A stretch of 64,000 bases of DNA from NCBI GenBank assembly GCA_935421135.1, contig OW285194.1, forward strand, positions 3,429,876 through 3,493,875, in the 5' to 3' direction. Shown piece by piece: positions 11,349-37,669 of this stretch. Origin of the DNA: Bugulina stolonifera. Taxonomy: Eukaryota > Bryozoa > Gymnolaemata > Cheilostomatida > Bugulidae. A program made the translations under genes and the position numbers. Below the pieces are notes generated by a model. It was not told the DNA's origin and did not search any database. It saw only the letters and a program-made list of their open reading frames with translations. Numbering within the stretch: position 1 is the first letter of the stretch; every line of letters starts with the position of its first letter.

Positions 11349-13426
11349 AACTAACTATGTTAGTATTACTTGATACCTATACAAACATATCTAAACTGTT
11401 TTAGTAGTAGCTAATATATTATGCTAAACTCCAAAAAAGTAGTCCTAAAATGTCTAAAATAAACATAGTGATTTCAGCATTAGTAGCTTTTTGTCCATTT
11501 TCAAAGCTTCTTCTTTGGTTATCTCAACTCTGACGCGCTATATAGAAACAATATTGAGTTCACACAGCTGTTTTATAAGAAATACAGTGTTCATTCAATA
11601 AAGCAGATGCTACCAATTATAGTACTACATTCTATTGGTTCAACACACCAGTTTGATAAGTAGGCATGTTATTTATGAGATAAACAACTAGCCTATATTG
11701 ACCAATGAAATTGCAAACTCAGAAGTCATTTGATAGTCTTTCGCATCAAATTGTTTTTTTTACTGTCTACGAATATTAACTAGCATTTATTCCACAAACC
11801 CATCAGCTCCTACTAAGCTTTCTAGTGGTGTATTCAACTCACAACTTCAAAACTTCAGTAACAGTTCACCTACATTGTATCTGTGACTTTGTCCTCACCG
11901 GATGTTGCTGTGATACAATAAATAATATTAATCAGCAGATACATGAAATGACAAAGTCTGTTTTGCTGTATCATGTGATGCTGAGCGAACATTTGGGTGA
12001 GTCTATGAAAATGGATAGAAACCCAGATATACATAATATTGTTCGATGTAACTCAAGTATAGCAGCCAAAGTTAGAAGGCCAGTAGTACTATAACATGTC
12101 ATACCATGCACATTTGTAGGCACTAAGTTGATGAATAATAAAGAGTAATACCTTGCCGCTGTGTTGGCAGGTTTGGTGAGGGTAGTAGAGGCAGCGAGTA
12201 GCAGACACCCTGCACTATGCAAGCAATTTGCAGACTGTAGATCCAAGGACCACTGTAACATGGTGAATGGAGTCATAGGTCTACACACTAACCCAAGCCC
12301 TTCAACCACAGCACCGTAGGGGTACGTATTTATGTGCTAAGAATGATGCTGCCAAAATAGATAAGAAAAGACAACTCCATACGCTGCATTTATTTAGCAG
12401 AGGTTGTTCGAAAATGTTTTTATACAAGAGCTAATGTGGTATATACGTTTAGTAGTTGCGGTAGGGCAGCCATTATTACATTGTACTTTACTACTGCTCC
12501 TGCGGCTATGCATCGTTTGACAAATTTTAAGTTGACTGACATAAATCTTTGTCCCATTTTGAACTCACAAAGTTTTAAAAAACACATTGGATAGTTTTGA
12601 ATTGCCATACGATAGAGATTTTATTTAAAGCAGTCAAAGATTGGCACATGGTAATACAGAAAGGATATAATCCTGTGAGACCATTTAATAATCAATAGTA
12701 GATATTTCAAATAAGCAGTTGTTCGGGACAACTTGAGTCAGTTCTGTACACTTAAATATTCTGCTCTCCCCAGTCACAGTCTATGTTCGCGAAAGGAATA
12801 ATAATTGAGTGCATATATCCTGAGTGCTACCTTTACTATTGTTGAACCACATAGAACCGCATGCATCCATATTTATACCAATAGTGAATTGAGTACAGGA
12901 GGTTATAGAAATTTATATCATTGGATCAAGATTATTTATTGCTGGAAGTTTTATACTCCTTATCATATTCATTAGAATTAGCAGATATCCAGCTATCATT
13001 ATTTCAGTAAAATTGAAGGTGAATTGAAGTTATCTTGTCTTACTAGAGTCGAAATAAACAAAAGAAGACAATTACTAGTTACACAGTTCATTATGTTCCC
13101 ATAGAGACACTATAAAATTATAATAAATTAATATGCAAAACATTTATCCTTCTTAAAATCCCCGACACAATGTCGATTCACCACAATCACAGGAACACGC
13201 AGTCATATTTAAGTTGGCAAAACATTTAGGAAAATCACTTGAATCCTAAAACCTAGTCTTATCTTGTCTTGAGTTTGGATGAAGCAGTGGCTCAAATTTT
13301 GCCTCGAAGTGAAAAATGTTGTCTCTTTCTACCTTTTTAATGTAAACTACTGGTGTGGCATATGACTCAAAATACACGATTGGCTCTTTGCAAATGCTAA
13401 ATATATGTGGCTATAAAATAGGGAAC
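11349..13426. other. Downstream spacer of copy 3
   Basis: About 11350-12280 matches 47733-48572 downstream of copy 4 (gagttcacacagctgttttataagaaatac is shared in both as consecutive shorter blocks). About 12280-12420 resembles 7220-7370, as if the next tandem unit began here and was truncated. The remainder to 13426 is AT-rich with no gene seen. Confidence 0.6.
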
Positions 13427-13429
13427 TTA

Positions 13430-14233
13430 AGGGTATGCTACACGGACGCAAAATTTATGCGATTCGCACCAATTTTGCGTTTTGCGATTACTGATGTTGA
13501 AATTTTGCGAAATCGCATGTTTATTGCATGTTATAAATTTTTAACGTTACAAAATGCGAATCGAGTGTTGATTGGCTACAGCTAGCTTAAGAAGCTTTGA
13601 CAATGTGCTAGCAGTTGAGTTTAGCTTTTAGGATAATAAAATAAAACCATTAAATGAATTAAAATCAATTTAATATTTAATTTAAATTTGTGCTATATTC
13701 TACTGACCGTGGATGAAAGCTGTATATAGCTATGTTGTTTAAATTAACCCACCAAAAGACCAGCACTGTGGGAGAAGTTCAATCCTCATTATAAACACGA
13801 GGGGAATAAAAATAAATCAACAGTCAAGCTATCATGTGCATCCTAAACCATAAATTCAAGTCAAGCCTGTCAGGTGCTCGCTACGTATAGGTAACATCTA
13901 GTTGAACTTAGTTTTCATCGAGCAGAAATATTTCAGCCTGCGTGTACCGATATATTGCTAAAATAGTGGAGGTTTTAATTTAAGCTACAATATGAAGGGG
14001 CTAATCCTAAAGAGATTGAATGTAAATGTATCACAACCCCTAATTATCATTTTGTGGGTCCACGAGCTACATTAATTCCTTAGATTTATCTACTCTTGCC
14101 TTTAGTTGAATTAATGAGTAGACAACTTCTTTGTTTATAATAAAAACGGAGCTTCTGTGTAGCACCTAACAACGTTTTCCGTTTTTTAAACTTGCGATAT
14201 TTGCAGAAGTTGTGCGTCCATGTAGCATACCCT
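13430..14233. mobile_element. 804-bp Harbinger-type element with TTA target duplication
   Basis: The ends are 21-bp inverted repeats with one mismatch, beginning agggtatgctaca and continuing ggacgca. They are flanked by TTA on both sides (13427-13429 and 14234-14236). A 3-bp TTA duplication is typical of PIF/Harbinger transposons. The inside has no transposase; the left interior is rich in ttttgcg/cgcaaaa words. It lies just downstream (gene sense) of the sulfotransferase stop codon. Confidence 0.75.
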
Positions 14234-14348
14234 TTACACTAGTTGGAATAGGCCCCTCTATTTCATGTATTTGTATTTCTATGCAAGATGATCTGCAGTA
14301 TGTAATACGTTTTCTTTACAAACTTGCTGTTCATTGTAACTGATCAAG

Positions 14349-27370
<13,022 letters not shown>

Positions 27371-28125
27371 CTAAGAAAACAGAATGTTCAAGGCTAGTAT
27401 AGATTCTTTTTTAGAGTAAAATCTGCTAACCTCCCCTAACATAATACATGTACAATGTATATTGTATACATTGTAATAGTTACTTGTACTGTGTGTACTG
27501 AGTATTATCTACACTAAATGTAGCACTGCATAAGGGCATAATATACTACATTGCATTTCAACCAGATAAATAAAATAGTTTATAAAATAGTTTATATAGT
27601 TTACAACGGCAATGTGGAACATGATACAGTATTTAATTTGTCCATTTGTGAGATATTTATCCCTATATACCCATAGAGTCAGTTATTCACCTGCAAAAAC
27701 AACCAACCCCTGGTTGGCGTATGAAACTGAGACCTTTATGGTATCTGGAGGCCAAACACAGTAAACAGCAAGCATTACTTCTACACCAAAAACAAAACAA
27801 AAACCACATGTGGAAATAATGGCCACCAAACCCAACAGAAAATGAAATGCCCCAACCCTATGTCATTATCATGATATCATTTGAATGTATCAAAAGCCTG
27901 AAAGCTTTTGTCCTATTGGCTGTAATCACTGTAAGATAGCCTATTAGTGATAGGCGTAACATAATGAGAACCAGTCAACTGGTGATCATTGGCATCATTC
28001 AAAGCTAGAGAACACTGATAATAGGCTTACATCAGAAATTGTACTAATTCGCAGGAGACTGCCTTTAATATCCGAAAACAGTTTATGCGTCCAGGTGTGA
28101 CTCATGCTTTATCTGATGGGAAATT

Positions 28126-28162
28126 CCTTTGTTTACAATAAACAATATTTATTGTAAACAAG
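28126..28162. repeat. Short palindrome
   Basis: ctttgtttacaataaa and its complement tttattgtaaacaagg surround caata. It lies in the intron between the possible first GAL3ST-like exon and the 27370 exon. Confidence 0.7.
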
Positions 28163-28491
28163 GCACACCCAACTTAATACTAGAATACATGTTGCTAGCA
28201 TTACATTATTTAATGAAATAACTTGCTATTGCCACAGGTTGCTAAGCGCGTCCAATATCCAAATTTTACTAGTTTAAATGTAAAATTTACTAATTCACAT
28301 CATTATATAGATATTTTTATTAAATTTATTGACGGCTTGCGCTCTCTTCATGCATATTATGTACATTGTATATAGTACGCAGGCATTGCATTATTATTAA
28401 ACATATATACATGAAGTTCTATTTGAAATCCCTGCTTTTGATTTGTTTGCAGGTATTTTGTGTTTCTTTTCGGAGATAACATTTTTTTTAC

Positions 28492-28577
28492 CTGTAGGTG
28501 CATTGGAATATAGAGCACGAACTTCCACTTCGTGGCCTGCAATTGTAAAGCGTAATTTTCCCCCATCGGTAGATATT
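28492..28577 (-). CDS. Possible upstream exon of the GAL3ST-like gene
   Basis: The acceptor ataatttgtag and donor gtaaaa bound 86 bases open in the frame STDGGKLRFTIAGHEVEV. This frame leaves in phase 1, exactly what the 27370 exon needs. A second frame (NYALQLQATKWKF) is also open, but it joins to an immediate stop. The encoded text does not match a GAL3ST motif that I know, and no upstream partner or signal anchor was found. Confidence 0.4.
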
Positions 28578-30640
28578 CTACAAATTATAATCATAGTGAC
28601 ATGACAAAAACCTGTTGTATAATTTACACAGATACCATTTAGAATCAGTTTGGAAAGATCAGGCAACTTGGTCACCCACTAGTCATGATAAACTTTGCTT
28701 TTTACTACCAATTCACAAGTAAACCAAAATGCTGGAAAATTGGCAAACAGCAACTTGGAGATGTTACTGTATGAAAGTATATGTAGGTGATGGAAAACTT
28801 TCGAAATGCATGGCTCGTAGTACAATGTGCATTTTATATCAACAAACAGTACGAGGAAGCTAATGCTTACCACAAATCTTTCACAGGTTAAACTAACTGT
28901 TATTTCTTGTATTGTTAGACAATATTACAGCTTGTGATTGTAATGTATTTGGCCATTGCTGTAAGAAAATGTGTCCATTAGCAGCCATAAACTAATGTAA
29001 TTTGATTTCGCTACGCGATTTCAATTTTCTTCTAGGGTCTATTAAAAATTTTAAATGTTGAGTTTCTACTTTTAAAAGTGTTTTGGAAGAAGTATTGTTT
29101 ACAAGGTAGAAGTTATATTTGTGATTGATGGGTGGTGTAGTGGTCAACCTGCTGGTATTCAAACATATGGTTCACAGTGGTATCGATAGCTGAGCATAGT
29201 TGTCATTCACTAATAGCACTTGAAGTAATACATGTATTTTGTCTCACTACATGTAAATTGATCTTTCCGCACTAGTGTTGAATTTTCATGTTAAATATCA
29301 GGACACCAGGATATCAAAGTTTTATTTCACTCCACTGTCACTGTGACACAGCTACTCAAGAATTACATTGTTCATAGTGTTTTGTATTTTTTTTTGTAGT
29401 TGGCAATATCGTTGTGTACCTGTTGCCACTGGTACCCAAATATCATTGCAGATTAACTTAGATTGTATAATATTCTGTACCACTTTCAAACCTGATATTT
29501 ATACATACATATACAAATAATTCATTGTATACAATTTACATGATTAATATGTTAAATTTTATTTTAACAACACCGATATCTATATGGAAAGTATACTGAC
29601 CTGGGATTGAGTCCTAGAAGTACTATCAGACAGGAAGCTGCCAAAATGTCACTAAGTACGGGGCGTTTACAACGAGTCATGGCCATGTGAATCCTGTTTT
29701 GCGTGTCTTACTATGTGGTTGTCAGGATGTTGTGTAGCTTACAATGCGGGACACTGCTCCGATATATAATGTTGGATTCCACAACATATTTTGTTGTTCA
29801 AGAATTCGATACAACAATGGGATACCTTGCACCCATTTTTATAGTTGACTTCCCATGAACATAATATGCTAACTTTACACAGCTCACAGCATTGATATCA
29901 TTAAACAATAGCAATACAATTGTGGAGAGCATAGAATAATTAATAGGACTCAGTTGGGAATATTTGCTATTATAAGCAATGATGACCATGCCAAACTAGC
30001 AAATGAAGCCTAAAATTCGTGGCGGGTCTGTTTTACTTGAGTTCACACTCACATTGATGAATACAAAACATTACAACTTGATTGAAGTTTGTCCATTGAA
30101 ATTCAAAGAAATATGTTGCTGTTTTGTAAAGGGATCAATAGACATGTCTGCTAGTAAAAATTAAAAAAAAGTAACTCATCAACTGCTAGCCCTTTATCAG
30201 TATGAGATTATGCAGTAGGATTGTATTACAACCAGGATCTTTGTGTTCACAATTGAACACAAAGTAAAGAGTGATTATATTTCAGTCAACGCTCTTGGGA
30301 ATACAGGACAATAAAGCTGTTCTGTCTAGTAGAGATGCTGTTAGACATACAGTAAATGTTCAAACGTGTTGTAATTCTATTGATAATCATGACTGAAACT
30401 ATAATGTTGAATGTTGAAGTGTGTTTTACATGTGCAGAATATATTTAAAATTCCAAAATTTGGATTTAACGTGTGTAATATGATGTACATAATTCTACGG
30501 TGATTCCAGGGATAATAGCAGACGATTGTCCCTGGGTATAATGTATTTACAAATAAGTCAGACTAGTGCTAGGGATGCACACTGAACCCATTATTACATG
30601 TTAGACCTATTGCAGTAAATGACATTTTCAAATTAATTAA
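28578..30640. other. Intergenic DNA, nothing firm
   Basis: AT-rich. At about 29128-29190 the words gggtggtgtagtggtcaacc and tggttcacag faintly resemble a tRNA-derived head, too weak to call. The missing N-terminal exon of the GAL3ST-like gene could lie here. Confidence 0.4.
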
Positions 30641-31709
30641 AGATTAAATGCTACAATGCCTGAAGTAACACATTAAAGGAAGTGTTAAGATTAGCTCATG
30701 TGATTCAGCAGCTACCATTATGTTTACAGGGCATATCAGCAAGCTGCAGGGAAAGCTGCTCATAAATTTTGTTGTATGATGCACGGATAGTACAAGTGCA
30801 TTCTGTTGCAGTATCGCACATTCTTACATTGTACATGTAGGTACAGTCCTAATGGGTAACTGCAGAACTTAGAATAGACGCTATACATTATGACCAGGAG
30901 CAATAACAAGAGCAATGCTTATTCACAATATCCTAAGACATTATTGAATAATTCTATCAGGTGCAGTCTTAGAACACATGCCTAAGTTTTAATGCATCTG
31001 ACCAGTGTATTGTGTTTTATTTACTTATTGACATACACTCCACTATTGTCAATTTAAATAATAGTCCTATGTCATGCTTCATACAAAAATTTTAGTTTCT
31101 AAAGAACAAGCATGTTTATCAAAGCAACACCTCTATTATGGATTATAATTGCTAACATATTCAAATAAGTGGTCACTAGGGGTAGTATGTCAAAGCACAG
31201 GCTAGTTAGCTAATAGTATTATGATTAATATACATGTAGATTAAATAAATAGGCTTGAGTATAGGCTTGAGTTTCCATACAACAGCACAGTGACACAGAT
31301 ACATGCATATTATGCAAGTGGAAATATGGATATAAGTGCAAAGAAAAGACGCAGATAACCTTGACTGAATAGCAATACTATGAGGAAGCTAAATCTGTGC
31401 ACAATTTATTATAATGGGAATACAATATGGAGTTGTCTCCCTCAATCATGGCTGCTGTCTGCCTCACACTGGTAGAGTGACTGCTATATCACTGTTGTGG
31501 TAAAGCATAGTACGTACATTCTACACAATAGTGTGCATAACTCCTGTCATAAAAGGAACTAGATAGATACATGTATATCCACTGACAGTTCTATGCAACC
31601 AAAGTTAAGATTGTAAAAATAGCCCAGAGTAATAATTGATCGCTTCACTACATTGGCTATAAGAGAATATCAATGATGAGGTTACCCATCCATTACTTAC
31701 ATACAATAA

Positions 31710-32196
31710 ATGCACAGTGTACACCTACAGACTAGTTATATACATGTATTACCTGTTAGCCTTATTACAGTACATAGTGTATTATACACTATTGTACTGT
31801 CCTGGAATAACCATAATAATATTATGTACATGCACATTGCACATGTATATCCCACATTAATATTAACTGATGTACAATGTAGAATAGAAATAAATGACAA
31901 TTGCACTTGCAAGGTGTTACTGAACTTATTTACTAGAGTGTGTCCTTGTGCAACTACCCAATAAATCTGCGACATTATGTGTAGACAAGCCTAGTAAGGC
32001 TCTTTCAGGCTTGCTAATACTGTACTGCATGATTGTGTACCCTATAATTTCTCTGCACAAGCAACTGAGTAAAGATGTTGTACTGCTAGCTATTGGATGT
32101 TACCAATTGTGCAGTACATGCAGTTCTGATTAGCTCTGGATGGAATGTTGAAGCTTTACATCTGCTTTCTATATACCTTACAGCAGTTATTGGGAA
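31710..32196. repeat. Near-identical tract shared with 34327-34813
   Basis: 487 bp with one difference (32045 T against 34662 C). On both sides the two copies differ frequently and by small indels. The identical short open frames in this tract reflect the duplication and are not evidence for genes. Confidence 0.85.
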
Positions 32197-32396
32197 TACA
32201 GGGACAACTCCGAAAATATAAATAAACAAACATGTAAATGTGGATCAAAATAATGCTAAGAACTGTATTCATGACAACCCATGCAGGCTCAGTTTTGTAT
32301 TACTAGTACTAGCTACAGTATGATTGTTATTATTATAGGCTATACATGACAGCGCACACACACACACACACGATGTTCTCAAAAACAAGCACTATT

Positions 32397-32651
32397 AGGT
32401 GTCTTTGCGACCTAAACTTCAGAACCAGGCTAATTTGCAAAAACAGTTTCCGGAACACATTTGTCAAAGGCTTGGGTCAAAAGCAAAATCCTCATTTTCG
32501 CTCGAAGAAATTAGGTGTGCCGATGAGCTAGGGATAGTTCCATCTCGCCAAGCAAAATCCCAGGCCAATAGCCGCTCTGGCCTTGGTCGAACAGCCATCT
32601 TGTAACCTTTATTTGTGACCCGGATCTGTCCAAAAGGTCGAGAAGACACCT
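32397..32651. mobile_element. MITE family 1, copy B (255 bp)
   Basis: Ends aggtgtctttgcgacct and aggtcgagaagacacct are inverted repeats with two mismatches. The interior is related to 8735-9002 in reverse orientation. The duplicate copy of this region at about 35015 runs cactattgtattaaaccc with no insertion, so the element arrived after the duplication or was lost from the other copy. Confidence 0.8.
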
Positions 32652-32756
32652 ATAGTCTTAAACCCACCATTGACCTCCACCATTGTCCACGTATACACGA
32701 TTTACCCTTTCGTCCTATTATTGTACATACATGTAGCATTTTAAAATTAACCAAGT

Positions 32757-35076
32757 AATAAATGCTACAATGCCTAAAGTAACACATTAAAGGAAGTGTT
32801 AAAATCAGCTTGTGTGATTGAGCAGCAACCATTATGTTTACAGGGCGTATCAGCAAGCTGCAGGGAAAGCTGCTCATAATATTACATGTATGTATGATGC
32901 ACAGTTAGTACAAGTGCAGTGTGTTGCAGTATTGGCCATCCTTACATGCAGTCCTAATGTGTACTTGCAAAAATTCATGAACTTAGAATAGATGCTATAC
33001 ATTATGACCAGGAGCAATAACAAGAGCAATGTTTATTCACAATATCCTAACACATTATTGAATAATTATATCAGGTGCAGTCTTAGAACACATGCCTAGG
33101 TTTTAATTCATCTGACCAGTGTATTGTGTTTTATTTACTTATTGACATACACTCCACTATTGTCAATTTAAATAATAGTCCTATGCCATGCTTCATACAA
33201 AAATTTTAGTTTCTAAAGAACAAGCATGTTTCTCAAAGCAACATCTCTATTATGAATTATAATTTCTAACATATTCAAATAAAACGGTCACTAGGGGTAG
33301 TGTGTCAAAGCATAGTCCAGTCAGCTAATAGTATTATGATTAATATGGGTTACTATTCATGCCACGGATAAAGGTAAATATATTTTATAAGGTAATTTGG
33401 TATGAAAATTTCAAATTGGTCACTAAAAAATAAAAAATACAACCTGCAAACACATTTTTGGAGCAATTGGTTTGAAAAAAATCACTGTGACATGCTGTGT
33501 ATGCTGCGGGAGATGGCAATTAGAAACCTCCTTTCGCGTGTTCAATAACAACACTCGCGGGCGAAGCAAAATTTCGCACAGTGATTGGATAATACAGCCT
33601 ACTGTTTATCTTATTGTAAAACAGTTTTTAATAATATTATATATTCTATTTTATGCACATGTTTGCACTAATTATCGGACATGTGATAGGAAGGTTCTAA
33701 GTGCCATTTCCTGCAGAATAATCCACTTCTGATTGGACAGTGAATATTTTTAAAAACTGCTCCGAAAACGTGTTTGCATGTTGCATTTTTTGTTTTTAGT
33801 GATAAATTTGAAATGTTCATATCAAATCACCTTATAAACTGTGTTTACCTGTATCCATGGCATGAATAATCTTGAGTATAGGTTTGAGTTTCCATACAAC
33901 ATCACAGTGACACATACACGCATATTGAGGAAATGAAAATATGGATATGCAAGTAAGTGCAAAGAAAAGATACAGATAAACATGGCTGAATAGCAATACT
34001 ACATGCAAATATAAGGAAGCTAAATCTGTGCACAATTTGTCATAAAGGGAATACAATATGGAGTTGTCTCCCTCAATCATTGCTGCTATCTGCGTCACAC
34101 TGGTAGATTGACTGCTATATTACTGTTATGGTAGAGCATAGTACATTCTACTCAATAATGTGCATAACTCCTGTCATAAAAGGTCCTAGATAGGACGTGT
34201 ATCCACAGTTCTATGCATACAAAGTTTAGATTGTAAAAGTAGCCCACAGTAATTGATCGCTTCACTACTGGCTATGAGAGAATATCACTGATGAGATTAC
34301 GGCCACCCATTACTTACATACAATAGATGCACAGTGTACACCTACAGACTAGTTATATACATGTATTACCTGTTAGCCTTATTACAGTACATAGTGTATT
34401 ATACACTATTGTACTGTCCTGGAATAACCATAATAATATTATGTACATGCACATTGCACATGTATATCCCACATTAATATTAACTGATGTACAATGTAGA
34501 ATAGAAATAAATGACAATTGCACTTGCAAGGTGTTACTGAACTTATTTACTAGAGTGTGTCCTTGTGCAACTACCCAATAAATCTGCGACATTATGTGTA
34601 GACAAGCCTAGTAAGGCTCTTTCAGGCTTGCTAATACTGTACTGCATGATTGTGTACCCTACAATTTCTCTGCACAAGCAACTGAGTAAAGATGTTGTAC
34701 TGCTAGCTATTGGATGTTACCAATTGTGCAGTACATGCAGTTCTGATTAGCTCTGGATGGAATGTTGAAGCTTTACATCTGCTTTCTATATACCTTACAG
34801 CAGTTATTGGGAAGACAGGGGCAACTCCAAAAATAGAATTAAACAGACATGTAAATGTGGAACAAAATAATGCTAAGAACTGTATTCATGACAACCCATG
34901 CATGCTCAGTTTTGTATTACTAGTACTAGTACTAGCTACAGTATGATTGCTATCGCTATAGGCTATACATGACAGCGCACACACACAATGTTCTCAAAAA
35001 CAAGCACTATTGTATTAAACCCACCATTGACTTCAGACTATCATTGTACACATACATACATGATTACCCTACATTC
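32757..35076. repeat. Tandem duplication, copy 2
   Basis: Second copy of 30641-32740, offset 2112 bases at the left and 2617 at the right. The 505-base difference is explained by the inverted-repeat element at 33352-33870. No gene was seen. Confidence 0.85.
33352..33870. mobile_element. 519-bp DNA transposon with long inverted repeats
   Basis: Terminal inverted repeats of about 115 bp, roughly 84 percent identical by eye: the left begins actattcatgccacgg, and the right read in reverse begins attattcatgccatgg. Both arms end in ggagca. It is absent from the matching place in duplication copy 1 (about 31233). The interior of about 290 bp has no transposase. Confidence 0.8.
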
Positions 35077-35405
35077 TAGTCATACTGAAGTTGGACACGC
35101 TCCTTATAACAACATGTTAGGATGTTATTTTTTTCCACCATCAAACTGCAAGTGCAATTTATTCGAGGAATATCATAACCAATATCTTCGAAGAGCAACA
35201 GGAAGTCTGTACTTCTAAGCTCCAAGAAATTTCGAACAAAATTAGGAGAGTTTTTTTTGTAGAGTTGTTTCATAATTTGAGTTATAATATTTTGTAAATA
35301 TGCCTTTTCTGAGCTCAATTATACACATTTGTTTGTGGTGGCTGAAAGAAGCTTTCATTCTAGTTTCATCTGTCACAGGCCCGAACTATGTTTTGGTTAA
35401 CTAAA

Positions 35406-35509
35406 AATATACATGTACATGTACCATGTTAATAATACCATGGTAATATAACTCCAATATACATGTACATGTACCATGTTAATAATACCATGGTAATATA
35501 ACTCCAATA
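35406..35509. repeat. Direct repeat, two copies of about 50 bp
   Basis: The unit contains acatgtacatgtaccatg followed by ttaataataccatggtaata and is repeated once head to tail. It lies just before the first exon of the gene at 35524. Confidence 0.85.
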
Positions 35510-35523
35510 CTTCTGTGTTGTAG

Positions 35524-37669
35524 AGGAGAAAGCTGAAGCACCATCCAAGGTAAGCGTAACCTAGTATTACTATTCATTGCATGAACTGCTGTCTTTTGGA
35601 AATCTCAAATTTATTTATTGTTCCATAAATTATAGTTAGAGTCTCTTTTCACACCAATCGCTCTTATGATTTTATACCTTGAAGCCCCTGAGTTTATAAG
35701 AGTCCCAGTACTTATCTTTGAGTCCAAGTGCTATAGCAGTGTGTTGTGTTTTCTAGCCTGTGATTCAGAAAAGCAAGCCGAAGAGCAAGTGGGCAGATAT
35801 AAGTAAACAGATAGAACAGAATGCTAAGACTCCTGCTAAACCAGTAACTAGAAACGTGCAGCCCAAGCTAAATATTTCAGGTAGGTATTCTTCTATCTAA
35901 ATTAGATAGAGTAGAGAGAAGACAACTCTTATGTGCATTAGATTGAATATTTCCCAACAAATACTTGGATTACGATAGACATGGTGAATTCATGTGTGAT
36001 CATCAATAAGATATTCCATAGACTGCCTTCAGTACAGAGTGTTTGTTGAATTATTATTTCTGGTCATATGAAAAACGACAACATGGCAAGACAATTGACA
36101 CTAGATTTCAGTAGATTTCTAGAATGTTGATCATTTTATGGATCAAAATGGTGGAATTCGCAGGACCACAGTCTTTGTAACTAACTTATAATGTAGCTAT
36201 AATTTGAATGAGCACTTGGACAAACTATCAGTTTACTTTTCATTGCTAACATGTATATGCATATAGTCATTTGGTGTCTCAATTCACATGTGGTATTAAG
36301 CCTACACTATTGGCCTACTAATCATAGCTAGTTGGTTGGTTCTTATAAGCTGGTTTATTGTGTTATGCCAGATTTGGATTTAGCTTCCCTTGACAATGAG
36401 GCTGATAGTAAGTTGATAGTCTAACGTTTCCAAGTGATGCAATGGACCAGTGACTTGGTTTTATAGCCATCAATATTGTATTATCAATAGAGGAAATAAT
36501 TCAATATGCCAAAGGATTTGGGCTAAAATATTAAATTTGAACGTTTTTCTTGATGTTATCAAGTATATACATTGTACATGCACCTCTTAGAGGTGAACAG
36601 CTGTGTGGATAAGTCAGTCAAAAAAGTCAGTTGCATTGCATCACTTTACTATCCAATCTAATACACTTTGTGTGCACTGCATTACGTACTAAAATCACTG
36701 GAGTCTATGTACACCTAGAGAATTAGTAAGCTGCCACATTGTGGAGTTGTCTCCTTTTGATGCATGGGTAGACAACTCCCATTCCAATATTAACTGCACT
36801 GGCTGTGTGCATACTTGCTGTTTCCTCATTACTATACATATTGTGGTCTAGTTTGACTTTAGAGTTGGCTTCACACTTGCACTTTGTTTGCTCACATCAG
36901 TGATTGGTTTACTAATTTCTGTTCTAGAAGTTTCTGTTTGCTATTTAGACTCCATACTATAGAGGTCTTGTAATAATTCGTAGTAAATTAGTATCCAAAG
37001 TTGTGTTTAATATTAAATTATTCACTTCATCCACATTGCCAAAATAACTTTGCCATGGAAATTAGTCAATGAATCATGTAACAAAGCTATAACTGGACTG
37101 TCCCATGTGATTGGGTATTCTATTTCTCGTGTGCTCACTGGGAATTTACTAAGTACAAAGTACCAGTATCCTACATAGGCCAGTGAGGGCCGGCTTTTGA
37201 ATATCTGCTACTGCTATGTTAGTGACATATACATTGACTTACATGTGTCTCCTGTTTTCACATAATTGCATGAATGAATATTGAACAGTTATAACATAGT
37301 CATTTGTACTAGCTGCAGCAAATTCGTATAATTTATTCTTTTCTCTGGGTGGTTTTACAGCTACTTCACGGCGAACTGTAGAGAGAACAGCCAGTATATC
37401 CAGTGATCAGAGTCAGGTAAGCAGATGGTTTTTCTGTCACACATCTGTGTATAATATTATATTCTACATCTTATGGCATGATAACTGTATATTGTCCTGT
37501 GCTGTTAGTTATGATATTCAGCTATAGCCTGCAGTCTTTAATAGTGTAATAGATACTAAGGCTATTTATGTGCAGACTTCAGCATCTTCCCATACTCAGG
37601 ACCCAGCTAAGAAACATCTAAAGAGGCAAAGCATCTTACCACCCTCAACTTCTGCCGGAGCTAAGCAAG
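35524..37669 (+). CDS. Five-exon gene fragment, disordered protein of unknown function
   Basis: Exons 35524-35549, 35757-35880, 36372-36407, 37361-37416 and 37576-37669 all have good AG/GT borders. Entry and exit phases chain correctly (1-0, 0-1, 1-1, 1-0, 0-1). Together they give about 112 residues in fragments such as EKAEAPSK, PVIQKSKPKSKWADISKQIE, DLDLASLDNEAD, RRTVERTASISSDQ and HLKRQSILPPSTSAG. The sequence is rich in Lys, Ser, Pro and Gln with no cysteine, and looks intrinsically disordered with possible phosphorylation sites. I do not recognise the family. Both ends are open: an upstream exon ending in phase 1 and a downstream exon entering in phase 1 are missing. It may be the linker part of a larger cytoplasmic or nuclear protein. 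Confidence 0.6.

Larger units (their letters stand above)
30641..32740. repeat. Tandem duplication, copy 1
   Basis: Begins near atgctacaatgcctgaagta and is repeated from about 32757. It ends around accattgacct...gtccacgtatac. It includes the 255-bp MITE at 32397. Most of it differs from copy 2 by about 5-10 percent, apart from the near-identical tract 31710-32196. No gene was seen. Confidence 0.85.

Noticed and set aside
28357..28566. Alternative frame of the candidate GAL3ST-like upstream exon (NYALQLQATKWKF)
   Set aside because: Leaves in phase 0, which would read into a stop in the next exon.
31710..31964. Pair of identical small frames (also at 34327-34581)
   Set aside because: Identity comes from the near-identical duplicated tract; both strands are open and no splice or promoter signal supports a gene.
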